The notes beneath the pieces are model-generated. The model searched no databases. It was given only the letters and a program-made list of their open reading frames with translations, and was not told where the DNA came from. 64,000 nt of DNA, taken from the NCBI GenBank assembly GCA_022457155.1, contig JAJGOT010000977.1, positions 61,795 through 125,794 of the forward strand, given 5' to 3'. Source of the stretch: Cladopsammia gracilis. Lineage: Eukaryota > Cnidaria > Anthozoa > Scleractinia > Dendrophylliidae. This document shows, piece after piece, positions 11,550 through 25,203 of this stretch; position 1 is the first letter of the stretch; the number at the start of each line of letters is the position of its first letter. The position numbers were made by a program, and so were the translations under genes.

Positions 11550-13815
11550 GTTGATTTCTCGGTTTGTAATTCTATAACACACGAGGTATTTGTTCGGAGA
11601 AACTCACCTGGAATCAAAAAATGAGTTCCCACTTCACTAAAATCCAGGGCCTGACTGAAACCAGCTTGTCCTCAGTCGTAGTTTGATTTCGTCGCTTGAA
11701 GTTAAATTAAATTCAACTTGATTTAGCCCGCGAAAAGTCCGAATATAAGGTACTTGCATGCCCCCGTCGGTTCACGAGTGCATTTGTGTTCCTGTTTACA
11801 AGCATGTGCACTTGTTGATCAGTTGTCGCTTGAGACGCCAATATCTTACCCATTACCCTTCATTTACATAGTATAGATCATTGAACAAAAACAACGACTA
11901 ACAAATAAGTAAATTTGGGTTTTGTAATAATCACTTGTACAGTGTCCGCACATTGTAAATCGCAGCACGTTGACTGATCATGACCAATTTATAATTAGGA
12001 ATTCCTGAGCGTCGACCTATTCATATTATATTGGGGTGAATGACCCAAAAAAGTGTTGTTTTCAGTGCTGATTTCTTAGTCAAAGAGTAAAAACTAAAAG
12101 TAACGCGTCGTTGAGCAATCAGGGGGAACTAGCAGAGAAACGACGTCACGATTGATAAGTGCATCTTGAAACTAAATTTACTAGCTGAAGTTCGTTTTTC
12201 CGGCTCTGATCATTCGCAATCTGGCTCAGCTGGTTTTATTAATCGATTATTGTACGAGGGCGCACCGGATATGATAACGGTGCTCTGCGCAGAATTGGTT
12301 AAAATCATTTCATTTCCGCAAATCCGAGTGGAATTGTTGCTGTTTACAACAACTGAGACACTTTAATTATTACCAGTGAACCTTCGCGTGATCGTATGAT
12401 TTGATTACAAGCTGATATTAAATCAAAAGTGATAACTCGCATAGGGATATTAAAGCGTTAGACCAGCACTGACTGCTTCTGTTTCTGAATTCAAATTTTT
12501 GCTGGTACATGGATAAAGTTGCTCCACCGGCTTTAACAACAATATAGAGCAAAGTTTCTTGCTAAGGAAACACGACAGCAGAAAGTCGATGAATCTGATG
12601 ATCACAGTCAAACGCTCTACTTAACCACTACTTAAACCGTGGCGGTATGGCATTATGTCTAGGCCTCCTATCTATTAGCTCACCCTAATGATTTAAGTTT
12701 TTTTATAGCTAAAAACCCTGACTTTCTCTTTAACTACCACAAACGTTACTTTTCTTTTGTAGGTTTGAGCGCTAAAGCAATATGAACATGTTTGCCGAGG
12801 GCTAGAGTTTCTATTATGCCGTTTCCTTCCATATTTCTCGATTGAAGCGTATGGATATCAGTTGATTTCCACAAGCGAGTGTACGAATATAATATTAGGA
12901 CATCATCCCATGTATTTAAAACTCACCTGGAGTCACACCACGCCACTAAACAGCGTGTACTTTGAGGTTTAATTTCTTCGTTTGAAGTTAAGCAAAATGC
13001 AACTTGATTTACACGAAAGTTGGACAACAAATTCACCGCACGTCTTCGCTCTTTCTTACTACACGTGTGAATTTGTCTTACTTTTTCCCTGAATTTGTCT
13101 TCCTGTTAATCAGTTACGTTGCTTCCGGTGTTAGTATCCGCTCACAATATGCCGCATAAATAACTGAACAAAGCCAATAATAACAGGTTTCAAACTGACA
13201 ATAACTTTAGTTGCAGTTTGTTAATAATCACTTTTGTCCGCATGCTATAAATTGCAGCACGTTTTTCTGTCTTTCCAATACAACTTTATGCTGGAGGCCA
13301 GTTGTATGTGCGTCGATGCACTCAAGACACTCATGGCAAATGATCATAAAAGTATTGGAAGTCAGCGACTCAGCGACAATCTCGACGACTGAGAAGATTA
13401 GTAAGGGAATCACTCTATGGTTTGCAAGCGCACCTTGGAACTAAATTAAGACGAAGTTCGTCAAACATTTATATCCGCATACTATAAATTACAGCACGTT
13501 TATGATATATCTTTCCAAGACCACTTTATGCTGGCCGGAGGCCTGTTTTCTGTGCGTGGAAGCACAACCTCCTGTCATCATCATCATCGGTTCCGTTTCC
13601 CTGTGTGGGAAATAGAGCGGGAAAACTCCTGTAATTAAGTCATATTCTCGGGGTATATCATAAAAGTATTGAAGTTAGCGACAATCTCAACGACTGAGAA
13701 CTAAAAGAAACGCATCGTTAAGCATCGCGTGTTCGATCAAGGGTAACAAGGTTAAGGGAGTCGCCCTGTGGTTTACAAGCACACATTGAAACTAAATTTA
13801 GCCCAAGTTCCTCAT
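11550..13815. repeat. Three diverged direct repeat units
   Basis: Blocks recur in the same order near 11,550-12,190, 12,855-13,450 and 13,470-13,815: CTCACCTGGA(A/G)TC, GATTTCGTCGCTTGAAGTTAA-like, a TCCGCA-TATAAAT-GCAGCACGTT block, and a terminal GAAACTAAATTTA-like block. Similarity is moderate, with many indels, so this is an old duplication. It lies directly upstream of the P transposase gene and could hold its 5' region or one end of that element; neither was demonstrated. Confidence 0.55.
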
Positions 13816-14052
13816 TCGCAATCTGACGCAAACGTTAAACATCCTTTTTCCTCTTGAACTCTTTTATCAACGCTTTGGTGTTTTGATACCATACAAGTCA
13901 CTGATATTTTTTGTTTCCTCTTTTATTTAAAGAAAACTGTCTAAAGTCACTGAAGAAAAGAAACACTAAGTGGAGTTGATGACACCAATCATAGGCAAGT
14001 TTTTTTTTTTCGTCGCCCACTGCTCAGACCAAAGCCAAAATATGTTGAATAA

Positions 14053-17000
14053 ATGTTTTGTTACACATCACTAAAATGTTTTTACAATTTTTTTAATTAC
14101 TCGATCAGTTTCTTACGTGTGGAACACGTACTGTACGATGGCCACCGTGTGGTAACTGAAGTTAACTTTAAATATAACGAGGAAAGGGAGGTGACAGTGT
14201 GGTTAAAGTTCAACGAGCGAACGATAAATCTAAACGATTTCCCAGGCTTCGAGTTTGCCTTAAAGAAAGGAAAGCTGTTGGACAAGGTAGATTTGGTTTT
14301 AAATTTTGTTGAAAAGTCTACCTTTTGCCGTGGCTTCAAGTTTAATTTACGTGATGACACGCCCATTTCACCTGATTTGTATATCAAGCATGAAGTGCAA
14401 GATCTTCGAGATGAACTTGAGATATCCGAAGTCAAGATATTTTCGTCCAGTTGCCTTGTCTTGACAAACAACGCGCATGGAGATAGCTGTGTAAATTGCG
14501 TTCAAGCAAAGCATGCCATAGAAAGAATTAAAAGCAGGCGCGAGTCAACAGGTGCAAGAAATCAGAGGTGTAACAACCGGTACCTATCGAGAGCTGAAAT
14601 CTTGGACAAGCTGACCGAAGAGAAAAAAAGGAGAATGAACCGTGAAAAGGTTATAGCAAGACTTCAGTCAGAGATGATTGAAATGGAGTCTGAGGACAAT
14701 GCAGATCTAATACAGATAATGGCCAGCATCCCTGGAAAAGATGTCCCGGATGACATGAAGGTGCTATGGGAACAGCAACAGAAAATAGCAGCAACTGCCT
14801 GTTGTGGATTTCGTTGGCACCCAAAGTAGGTGGTTAATGTATCTTCAAGAAAATTGATTAATGATACTTGGCGTATCCACTGGTGTGCTGAGAGGTTTCT
14901 GGTTTAACATAAAAATAAAACACTGGGAGTGGGGGGTTGTTGTTTACTTGTCCTTGTCCTTTTTTTTTTTCAAAATAATGCAACCTTTCTTATAAAATTA
15001 AGTTGTCCCCTTTTATTAAATAATACTATAATATAATCAATTTTTGTTAACTCTATAATTAAAACTTTGCAGTACATTGCAATGGAGTAGGTAGTAGAGT
15101 GCTGCACATTAGTTGGACAGTTCAACTAGGTTGGTTAAAGGACAAAAAAATCCAAAACAAAACATGAAATAAATAGAGAAAAAGTTAAATAAAATTTTGT
15201 TGTTCCAGAAAAATATCCATATCCACCCTACAAAGGGTCATTGTATATTTTTAAAGGGGAAGGAGGCTTAAAGTCCAAATTTTGAAATGAATCTAACTTG
15301 ATATACCTGATGGGTAGGGGGTTTAAACTAATAAACCCTTTTTTTTTCTGGTGCAAGCCATTCACTTATCATATTTTTTCAACAGGGTGATAAGGTTATG
15401 TGTGGAGTTGTACAGCAAGAATCCACACACTCTTGACCCACTGAGAAAATTCTTATATCTACCAAGTAACCGGACAATCAGGTAATATATCAAATGAAGA
15501 CACAGTGTTCCATCCAATATCAAGTGCAAGCTTAGAGATGTATTACCAAATTAGTGTCTAATATGCAAACACAGTCAGGTACTGACCTCAACTAAAATAG
15601 CAGACCAAAAATTTGAAAAAGATTTTCAACATAATAAATTAATGTACAAGTCATACTTCAATGTATATATGTCATATATTCAGGGCTGTCACTAAGACTG
15701 CAAGTTGCTGGGTAAATGCAATTAGTAGGAGGGGAATCAAACAGCTGGGGAGTTCTTTTGGTTCTATTTTCCTTCTAGTTTCCCATGAAAGTAGCCGGGA
15801 GTCACGCTCATAGAAGCCAGGGGAAATCCCCGGCCCCGGCCCTCAGTGACAGCCCTGAATATTGAATTTTTTTAAGGTACCACAAAAACAAAACCCCACA
15901 GCGTCCAGGATGGGATAAAGATATCTTGAAATGGTGCCTTGAGGAAGCTAGAGCAAACAATTTAAAGACACATGATTACATGGGTGGTTTCATTTTGGAT
16001 GAAATGAAAGTCCAGGTAAGTAATCAAAGTTAACTTTTGTGAGTTTGAAACAAAGTATATAGATATTTATGACTGTTTCTTTTCAATATATTTATTTAGT
16101 AATGGTCAGTTTCAAGCTGTTGGTTGTGGGTTTGCAAACAAACCATGTCCATATTAATGACTTTCTTTTTTTTTCAATATATTTATTTTCTTAAGTTTCA
16201 AGCTGTTGGTTGAGCACAGCAGTAAATAACATTCCCAAAATGATGGAAAAAAGTAATTCTTTTACTTAGTTAATATGCTGATTGAACTTAGTATTTCATT
16301 CTCTTCCCTGAGGAGTCTTATTTCACTGACTTTATTTACCTTCAATTTACCACATCCTGATCCAGGAAGACATTGAAATGGTTTTCAAAGATGGTAAACA
16401 TAAACTTGTTGGGTTTGTGAACCTTGGGGACCAGCATGATGCATTTGAGAAGTTGTCAGGTAATGAAATAATTAGTATCATTGTTCAATTTGAACTTAAA
16501 GGGCACATTCATCTTCTAAATTAAATTCCTTTACTTTTTTCCTTAAGTTATTGTAACAAAAAAAAAACATGTGAAAACTTGAAACATGTTTTTCCAAATT
16601 ATATGTTATTTATGTTTTGAACACTAGATTCTTGCCTTAATACACAATGTTTGGAGACAAAGAACAATGATGATTGGCTGTGTTGAAGTCAAATCAATGA
16701 TGAATTCTATACTTTGATACTCACTTTCACTTTCATGTCAACAACCTTTGTAAGACTTCCCCCACCAAGATGACCATACTCATCCCTAAGCTTTTGTACT
16801 TATGGCAATTGAAAGATGGCCACAGCTAAATAATCACAGCATGTTGGAAGGATGAAAAGAGTGGCTTTTTAGTGCCTGGTGCCAAATTCCTCAGTTATAA
16901 CCAAACTTCCCCTTCTATATTCTCTTTGCACCATGCCCCCACTATCGGAATGTATGCATGGCATCCGTGAACAGCTAAGGTAATGAAATGTTAACCATAG

Positions 17001-19371
17001 AAAAAAATTTTTTTAGAGCTCAGATATACCCATCTTATTAGTTTATTTAGTTTTCTTTAAATTTTAGGTCAAAGCAGTGAACCAAAGCTTGCTACTCATG
17101 TGCTACAATTTATATTCTTGAGTGATAGTGGGTTTAGATTCCCTATTTCACAGTTTCCATCCAATTCATGTACAGCAACAGACCTTTTCCACCTTCTCTG
17201 GGAGGGTGTTCTCAAAATGTTAGAAACTGGCTTCCATGTGTATTGGTGCATCCTCGATGGTGCTGAAATAAATCGCCAATTTGTAAAACTTCACTTTCAA
17301 GGAGAAGACGATGTGGTGGAGAAAAAATTCACTGCCCAGAACCCATACACAGGGGAACCTTTTGTTTTCATGATGGACTCAAAGGTAATTCTTTAGAAAA
17401 AAAAACTTATCTTAAGCTGTACTAGGCACCAATAAAATATTTTCCAAATATGAAAACAAGTGACCCTATCTTCCTATTAGTCAGAATAATTATGAATTGA
17501 CAATTCTATCTCAGTATATGAAAGGACGAGCCAAATTTTACTCTCTTGGCCTCTGCCCAACTGTACAGTGATTTTTTGGCTACTTGTTGCAACAAATTTA
17601 AAAAAAGAGTTTCGTAGCCTACTCAAGTTAATAGCCAAACATAGGCATGCAAAAGTTCAACAGTAAAATGAAAAGATTTCTGCACTTCATGCCAACAATC
17701 AAATTAACTAATACCGACCCCACCCCCAATACTCAATAAAGTTTTGTACGGGATGCTCTGCCCATTTATATACCATTTTTGGAAAGAAAAGGTAACCCTT
17801 TCATATACTTTTCATATACCTATAGAGCAAGATTTACTCGCTTCAGTATAAACATTACAATTCTTTAATAGACAAAATATCCATTATGGCATCTGTTTTG
17901 AAATAAAACTGTATTTTGAACTTTTAGGCCTTTTTATTCACTGAATGGCAGCATACTATTTTCTATACTTCAACTAGTGAAATCTGTAAACTTTTGTATA
18001 CCTCCAGCCTCCAAAAAGGACCTCTTTTGGGCCGAGCATCCTGGGAGTAAGGAGTACACACTGAGCACCCTTGAACTTTAAAGAGCATGTGGTTTTTAAC
18101 AAACATTTGATAATACCACTGTGAAAGTCAATGTAAAGTCATTGTGGACCCTCACTGATCACTGTAATCAACCACAAACCCACAATTTTGCATAAAAAAA
18201 AAACAACAACATCATACGGTAATGTGTTCGTATTGAGACCTAACTGCCCATTTTAAATTACATTCCCAGCACAACTTTAAAAAGATACGAAATAATATAT
18301 TGAAGAGTTCAGCAGATGAGTCTGGAACCCGCTGCCTGACATTTAAAGAGAAGACCATAACCTGGGACCAGTTCTCGAATGCATTCCATTTTGATCAAGG
18401 AGAATTCTCCATGTCCTTTCATCAAAAGCTGACAGTGGACCATTTCCAACTGGATCCAGCCTCTAAAATGCGCAACCACCTCGCAGAAGATGTTCTGGAC
18501 AGGAACATGCTGGCTCTTTTGAAGGTATTTTTAATGTACTCATTTTTGGACCTTGTTGGTTTCTGAAAGATTAACCATAACAACAATGGGTTATCAATAA
18601 TGGCTTTAAAAAATATTGTAACTGAGCAACAATTCTTGTACTTGGTAGCCTTTCTCTTGTCTATTCTACTTAATCCACAATATTAAAAATAAAAAATAAA
18701 AAATCCTTCTTCGGTTGTAAAATCATTTGAAGGAAGTGTTGGACAAAAGACATGTCCAGAATCCAGTACTAACAGTGTATGCTAAGAAATTTTGTTAAAT
18801 GTATTGCTGTATGCTGCACACGAGACTCTCACAGACAGACTCTTACTGTTCCACTTTTGTCGTTTTTAGGGCATACAAAAGTCATCTTAACAGCAAAGGA
18901 CAGGATGGAAGCTGTCTTGATTCAACAATTGAGCTACTGGGCCACACATCCTGTGCAATTCAGCTGTTTAATGACAGGCAGAACATCAAAAGTCTAAGTG
19001 ACTGTCGTTTGGCAGAATTACAAGAGTTCCTGTCCTTCCTCAATCAATGGAAAGCTGAAGCAGGAAATGATTGTTCAAAGAAGTTCATTACAAACAAATT
19101 GTGGTTTGATTTGCAATCAATTATACTTGGATTTCAGTCGATTGTTGCAATTAAATTAAATAAATTTCCTCAAGCAGTGATAAAACCAGCCATCATTAAT
19201 CAAGATTGCGTCGAAAATCATTTCTGCCAAGTGAGAGCCTGCAATGGGCAGAACAACAATCCAACTTATCGCTTGCAGGAATCTGCTCAAAATTCAATAC
19301 GATATGGGCAGACCACTATCAGCAGAAAAAGTAATGCAGGAGTTACTGGACTGAAAAGAAAAAGTAACTGA
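14053..19371 (+). CDS. P-element-type transposase gene, seven exons
   Basis: Exons inferred from GT-AG sites: to about 14,818, then 15,386-15,481, 15,877-16,015, 16,366-16,459, 17,068-17,384, 18,270-18,524 and 18,870-19,371. Exons 1 to 6 join in phase. The exon 6/7 join is one base out, either a small lesion or a mis-seen boundary. The first exon has a Cys pair (CVNC), a coiled coil, and a GFRWHP end that leads into the P-family R-x-W/C-LELYSKNP and L-PS-RT region. Family motifs follow in order: LDEM (first catalytic Asp of the RNase H fold), LDGAEINRQF (second Asp), KIRNNIL and KLT-DHF, and NQDCVENHF, whose D and E match the C-terminal catalytic region of Drosophila P transposase. All expected acidic residues are present. 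A THAP DNA-binding domain was not seen; it may lie upstream, be lost, or be replaced. The product would cut and integrate DNA in the nucleus. ATG 14,053 may not be the true start, because a possible acceptor lies at about 14,108. It is convergent with the PIF1 gene. Confidence 0.85.
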
Positions 19372-21087
19372 ATCACCATTACATTATATTGTGTTTATTT
19401 CATTATAATTAATGGTATGACCTACATGTATATTATACACAATGTATAGGGTGACCTAAGATAAACTCCTACCCCAGAACCAGTCTTGTAACAATACTCT
19501 TTGTGGATGATGTAGCTATAGTTCATAAGAATTTCCTGAATTGTATATTATGGGTCCCCATATAGACAAGAACATATAATCCACAATGGTACATTTTGTC
19601 CTGTTTTTGTTGTCACTGCATGTACAATAAACAAAAATTTTGAAACAAGAGTCATATCCCCTGTAAAGAAAAGGACTGTCTTGGGAAATAATTGTTTAAA
19701 TTCACAGTTTTTCATTTTCATGTGTTAATTTACATGACTTGTATGGTTACCTTTTCTTTGTATGGCACTTTAGGTAGCTCTACTGATTCTTAAAGTGATT
19801 CTGTGATTGGTCTCATCAAGGCTGACTTGAGACTGCAGCACATTGGTGAAGTATGCTTGTGGCATTTTATCAGTCACTTTAAGAACTGGGAGAAGATCTT
19901 GAACCAGCTTTTTCTTTGTTTCTCTCACATTTGGTTGAAGGCCATATGCCATGCACAGTGATTGAATTTGCTTTTTGGTATATGCTTTCTCAAAAGCAGT
20001 CTCACCAAATGTTTCCAGGAACTGCAGCAGTCGTACGTGGCTGTTCAGTTTTCCATCAGACTTGTCCCCTTCAATTTCAGAGAAAGGTACTGCTGCCTTT
20101 TTCTCCTCTAAAGCTTTTTTTCGTTGAAGAACAATTTTCCGATGCTCTGCAGTCTTTTTCAATCTGGATAGTGGGCATGTATAAAAATAGCCACAGTTAT
20201 TGTAAATATACATGTACAATATATAACTTACTTTTAGAAGATTGAACTAGTACAAGTTCTGTGCTGATAATTACACATTTATATATCAGAGGAACATCAA
20301 AGAATGGACATTATACAATGTATAAATTACATGTAAATATTTATATCTTTTTTAATTTACTTTGCCAAACATATGAGTTTCATTTCAACATTTTGTGAAC
20401 ATGTAGCAAACCTTTCAAAACAAAATTAAACAAGAACAAAAACTCTGAGTTGTGAATCAGGCAAAGTCTGCAAACACCAATACAAAATTGCACTCTGAAC
20501 ATCAAAGCCTATGTTTGGTTTTGTCATTATCAGAAATTGGGGACAGAATGGAGGTCACAGCGGGCTGGCTGCAAAGCATAGCATCAGGGCTTTTTGTATG
20601 AAGTGGCAAATAGAATTAAAAAAAACATACCATGAGGTGCTATGGATATCCCCCCAACCTCCATTTTACTTCCACTGCAATCAGCAGATAATTGAAAATG
20701 CCAATGAGTCTGCACTATCCATGCCTCTTATATTGTTTTTTTTTCTTGGAAACACCCTTACTTTATGTCTGTAATATCCAGCTTTTTCCATAAAAATCAT
20801 GCTTCTCTGACCTTGCAAAACATACGTCTATTCTGCCAGTTTTCTCTGGTGTATTTCATTCTTTTGTAAAAAAAAATTAGTTCCTCAGCAAAGCGAATAT
20901 TCTTATTTTCTCAGTTTAAATTCCAGAGGAATGCAGCAGATATGAATCGTTAGAATCCAAAAAAAACCACTACTGCTTGTATGTTTCATGACAAGATTCC
21001 GCTATTTTGAAAATTTTCAAAACAAGCTTGGTAACCAGGCTTTTGTCTCAGTACCAATGATAGCATGCTGTACATAACTGGCTTATG

Positions 21088-21327
21088 CCCCATTCACACC
21101 AACGGTTAAACATGTTTAAATGATGTTTAGTTTAACTACGTTTTTAGCCTCTATCTTGAACGTTTTGAAATGTATATGACTCAAACTACCTGAAATGGTA
21201 ATAAAGTCAACAAAGTTTCTTTCAGTAAAGATTTCACTCCAAATATTACGGAAGGTAGGAGATATTTTTCTAAACCTGTTTTAAACTAAACAACATTTAA
21301 ACGTGTTTAAGCGTTGGTGTGAATGGG
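21088..21327. mobile_element. MITE in a PIF1-gene intron
   Basis: Inverted ends of about 40 bases start CCCATTCACACCAACG and contain GTTTAAATG(A/T)TGTTTAGTTTAA. The element is about 240 bp with no ORF. Target duplication not resolved. It sits between the last two exons. Confidence 0.85.
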
Positions 21328-22457
21328 ATATTAGTTGTGATTGCTCAAGAAAGAATTAATTTTTTCAGTATTATTAAAATATAAAGTAGTGAAATACACT
21401 AAAGTCAACAACAAAGAGACAGGTTTTGAGATCTCTGGGAACCACAATTCTGACTGAAAATTATTTATTTCCGCTCACACAATAAATGTCCGTTGTCGAA
21501 AAGCCAAGCAAAGCCTTCTCCCCTATGCAAGTCATTGGCTGTCATCTTGATAAATTATACCAACACCAGCATGTGCAATGCAAAAGCTGGTAAGTTTTAT
21601 CACTGGTGCAAATGTCCCCCATTTCTGGTCACGCCAGTCAAAAGTACTAAGTTCTACCTTGTGTTTTAAATTTGATAAAACATTCCTGCTTATTCATTAA
21701 GCTATACACAAATTAATGCAAACAGCTGTACCTGTGTGCCCTCCGGTAGTCCCTCATATATTGTCCAGCACCAACCTTCACATACTTGCTAATGACATCA
21801 TCAAATGCCTCCACGATAAGCTCCTAGCAAAAAGGAAGGAAACACACCATGTCACAATAATATTAAACATAAAACATCAGATTATCTTCCAATTCCTTTG
21901 CTCCTGTCTTGTGTAAGATTAATCCTTCCAACAAAATAAAAGGTTTACATACCAAAGTAATTAGCAACAAATTATCATAACAGTATATGTCATACCAGCT
22001 TTTTGTTTCAAAATGACATAAATACATGCATGTAACACTACACAAACACACACACATACACAAAAAACATTAAATTCCATTGAATCCTCTTTTTTGAAAA
22101 AAATGCATAATGCAAGTTTTAGGTAAAATAAATAATAAAAGACCTTATTTTTCTTCACAAAGATAGGTCTGTCAAATGTACAATGTACATGGGTATATTG
22201 TACGAATAAACTAAATGTAAATATAATGTAAATATAATGTAAATATAATGTAACATCTCTCTTTCTGTTTCATAACCAAGGTATAAAGGTATAATTTTTG
22301 GTCACACCAAGGGATTTCATTCACTTCCAAAACAAAGCAAAACACTCTGAATGGCATAATTCTTCTTATTTAGAAAATTGTTACACTAAGGGATTTCATT
22401 TACTTCAAAAACAAAAGTATGTGTCATGACTCATGACTTTGGAACTTGACTGATAGT

Positions 22458-22722
22458 GCAGTTTTCAATTGAGTGTGCGAAACCAAAACCAAAGTAATTA
22501 CTCTGACCAATCACAGCAGTCGTAAACAATCAGAGCTTGAAGCAATGACATGTCGGCAGCGCCAAGCGCGGGAAAATGAATGCGAGCAAGTCGTGATTGG
22601 TTTTGGTTTTACTTCTGATTCGTCGAGAAAGTGGCGTGAGAATTTTTTAGCCAATCACAAAGCATAGCAATGAAAAACCAAAGCTATTGTGTATTCACTT
22701 TTCACACTCAATTAAAAACTGC
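22458..22722. mobile_element. MITE in a PIF1-gene intron
   Basis: Inverted ends GCAGTTTT(C/T)AATTGAGTGTG bound a 265 bp element with paired internal CCAATCAC segments. It lies in the intron between 22,804 and 21,823. The ORF at 22,473 is internal to it and not a gene. Confidence 0.85.
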
Positions 22723-25203
22723 TCTAGCAGATTCTGTTATTACTTTATGGCATTTTTAATTGCAACACAAGTGCATACAAGAAACACATGTATTAAAACT
22801 CACCATTTTTTTTCCTTCTGATCTTGGGGAAAACACTCCAACCATTTCTGTTGCAGGTGAAGATTCTGCTTCATGCAGGTTTCTGATTTGTTGATCATAT
22901 CCTCACGGAGCAGTGACAGCATGGAATCATTCATACTATCAACACGTGCCACTTCCACTTCCAAGAAAAAGTCATATGCATGGTCCTCAATGTGTGTTAG
23001 GCCTCGATTCCTAAACTGTTTGTCCTCTGTCACAGACAATGTTTCAGGATAATTTGTACTGTTCTTCAGGGATTCAAAATTTGCAACCAGGTGTTCTTCC
23101 AAAGGCGAAGCAATCTGAAGCCGTCTGGACACAGATTAGTGGGTTGATGTGTTTGTGGTCACCATGTTTGATCTAACATACCTATGCTGATCACACACAA
23201 CTTTCCGAATAGCCCAAGCACCAACGTGACGCACCTTTGCCAGGCCTTCGGAAGGCATGCCCTTCACATCAAAAGTTGCAGGCTCAGTAACGGCTGCTCT
23301 CTGGACTTTTTCCGCGACACACCTCACCACTTCCTTGTACACTTCAATCATCATACAGGCCCCAACAGTTGACTGCAACATGTTCAAAGGTTTAGCAGAA
23401 AAGAAAAAATGAAGATCTCGCAAATAAGCCGGGGAACGTGTGATCATCATATACAGGTCTCTGGTGTCATTGCTCCACTGAGCAGTAGAGAGCTTCACTT
23501 CATTCAGGTTCATTAACGAATCTTCTAAGATAATCTGACATGCACGACTCCAAAGAATCTTTCCAAAGGTCTCCTTGTGTGGATTGTCATTGATAATTTC
23601 TCCTATCAACCTGTTCTTCTCAATAGCAAAGTCACTTAAAGGATCTGCAATTTTCATTTTTTCAAGAATGGAACTGAGATTGAATGATGGGGGAGGACAT
23701 CTGCAGAAATCGTTGGAGGCTTCATCACTTAGTACAATAAACACTGTTTGCAAATCAATAACCATATCATCAGGATCCCCTCTTTCAAAATATGATTTCA
23801 CCAGATTTTCTGTGTGTGTTGTGACTTCCACGACATCAAAACCGTTGTCATCGTCGTTCGGAAGCTCGAAGCCATCTGATATTTTTAAATCTTCCATGTC
23901 GAGGACCTTCTTGCGACAGCATGCAATTTCTCCTTCTAATGGATCTATGTGGTGAGCACAGACATTGACACATTCTGACGCTGGAGGTAACAGCTGATTT
24001 GGGTTGAAATCGACTACCTGAAGGTGATGGCACGATTTGACTCTGGTAAGTGAAACATACATCAGTCCAGGGACAAACTCTTTACTGCAGCGCAATACCA
24101 GAGAAGGGAGGGTGAGTCCTTGGGACTTGTGGCAAGTTATAGCATACATTAACGCCAGAGGGATTTGAGTCCGACTTCCAACAACATCACCAGTTCTTGA
24201 AGTGTTTGTCCAGGTTTCTCTCCTTACAACCACTCGTCCCTCTTTGCCAAAATCAACAACAACATCATCCCCCCTCACACCAACCAATGTGCCCTGCGAT
24301 CCATTTACCAGACTGTTGGACTTATTCCACAACAACATGACCTTACAACCAGGTTTTCAATGAAGTACCCGATCAGCTGGACACAATATATCACTCACAT
24401 TTCCCTCATCAATGGCTTCAAATGTAAGCAAATCGCCAGGCAATGAAAACAGGACTCGTAAATTAAAAAACTGAACTGGCAAGCGCTTGAAAAAAATATG
24501 AACAACTGATTCTTTCATTGCCTCTGGCAGGGCTCGGGACAGATTTTTGACAAACGCAAACGAAGCATCACCGCATTTTCCCGCGCGAATTTCTCGTAAG
24601 CAGGCGACAAATTCCTTCTCGTTTTCATTTTGTCTCAGCAGTGTTTTTAATTTAAATCGATGCGGAACTGCCTTCATGAATAGAGGGGAATCAAAAACGA
24701 ATCTTCCCAGGTCATAAAAGTTAGCAACAGGGCGAAGCTGTAAAAAATCCCCAACTAAAATCACTTGTTTTCCACCGAAGAGGTGCGTGGATTCGCAAGT
24801 AGGTGACAGGACCTCGTGGATTTTATTTGCCAACTCGAACACTCTCCTGCTTGACATACTAATTTCGTCCCATATCACAGTATCTGCTTTACGAACACGT
24901 TCTACAACTAAATTGTTTGCGATTGCTCTTTCCACTACCAAGTTGGCCAGAATATCAGCAGTGCGCAATCCGTAAAACGCATGAGCTGTCGATGCATTGA
25001 TGCCATCTTCCAAATACACCGTTCCAGCAATGCCACTCGCGCACACAATGGCGACCTTTCTTCCTTTGCTCTGTAGAAGGCTATAAAGAGCTCGAACCAA
25101 GTGGGATTTCCCAGTGCCCGCTTGACCAGTGACAAGAATGTTATGACCGGCTTCAGCGATATTGATGATGTTGGATTGTTCCGATGTTAAGGTGTCAGAA
25201 TAC

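Larger units (their letters stand above)
19770..25203 (-). pseudogene. PIF1-type DNA helicase with C-terminal SAP-like extension, interrupted
   Basis: Minus-strand exons: 25,203-23,183, 23,124-22,804, 21,823-21,732 and 20,163-19,770. The first holds an SF1B helicase: Walker A GQAGTGKS, DEISM (Walker B), GGKQVILVGDFLQLRPV, the LLRQN motif, and a C-terminal HKSQGLTL/YVSLTRV motif. One in-frame TGA at 24,357-24,359 cuts the protein just before the conserved KVMLLWN segment. The later exons encode a basic, Lys-rich region and a SAP/HeH-like segment (KKQIQSLCMAYGL) near the end. Exons 1-2 and 3-4 join in phase; 2-3 does not, next to an A8 run. The 5' exon was not found; an ATG exon near 25,330 does not fit the phase. 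PIF1 enzymes unwind DNA 5' to 3' with ATP in replication or recombination. Genes with this tail recur in cnidarian genomes as transposon-like copies, so this may be a mobile-element gene and not the host PIF1. The TGA could also be an assembly error. Confidence 0.8.
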
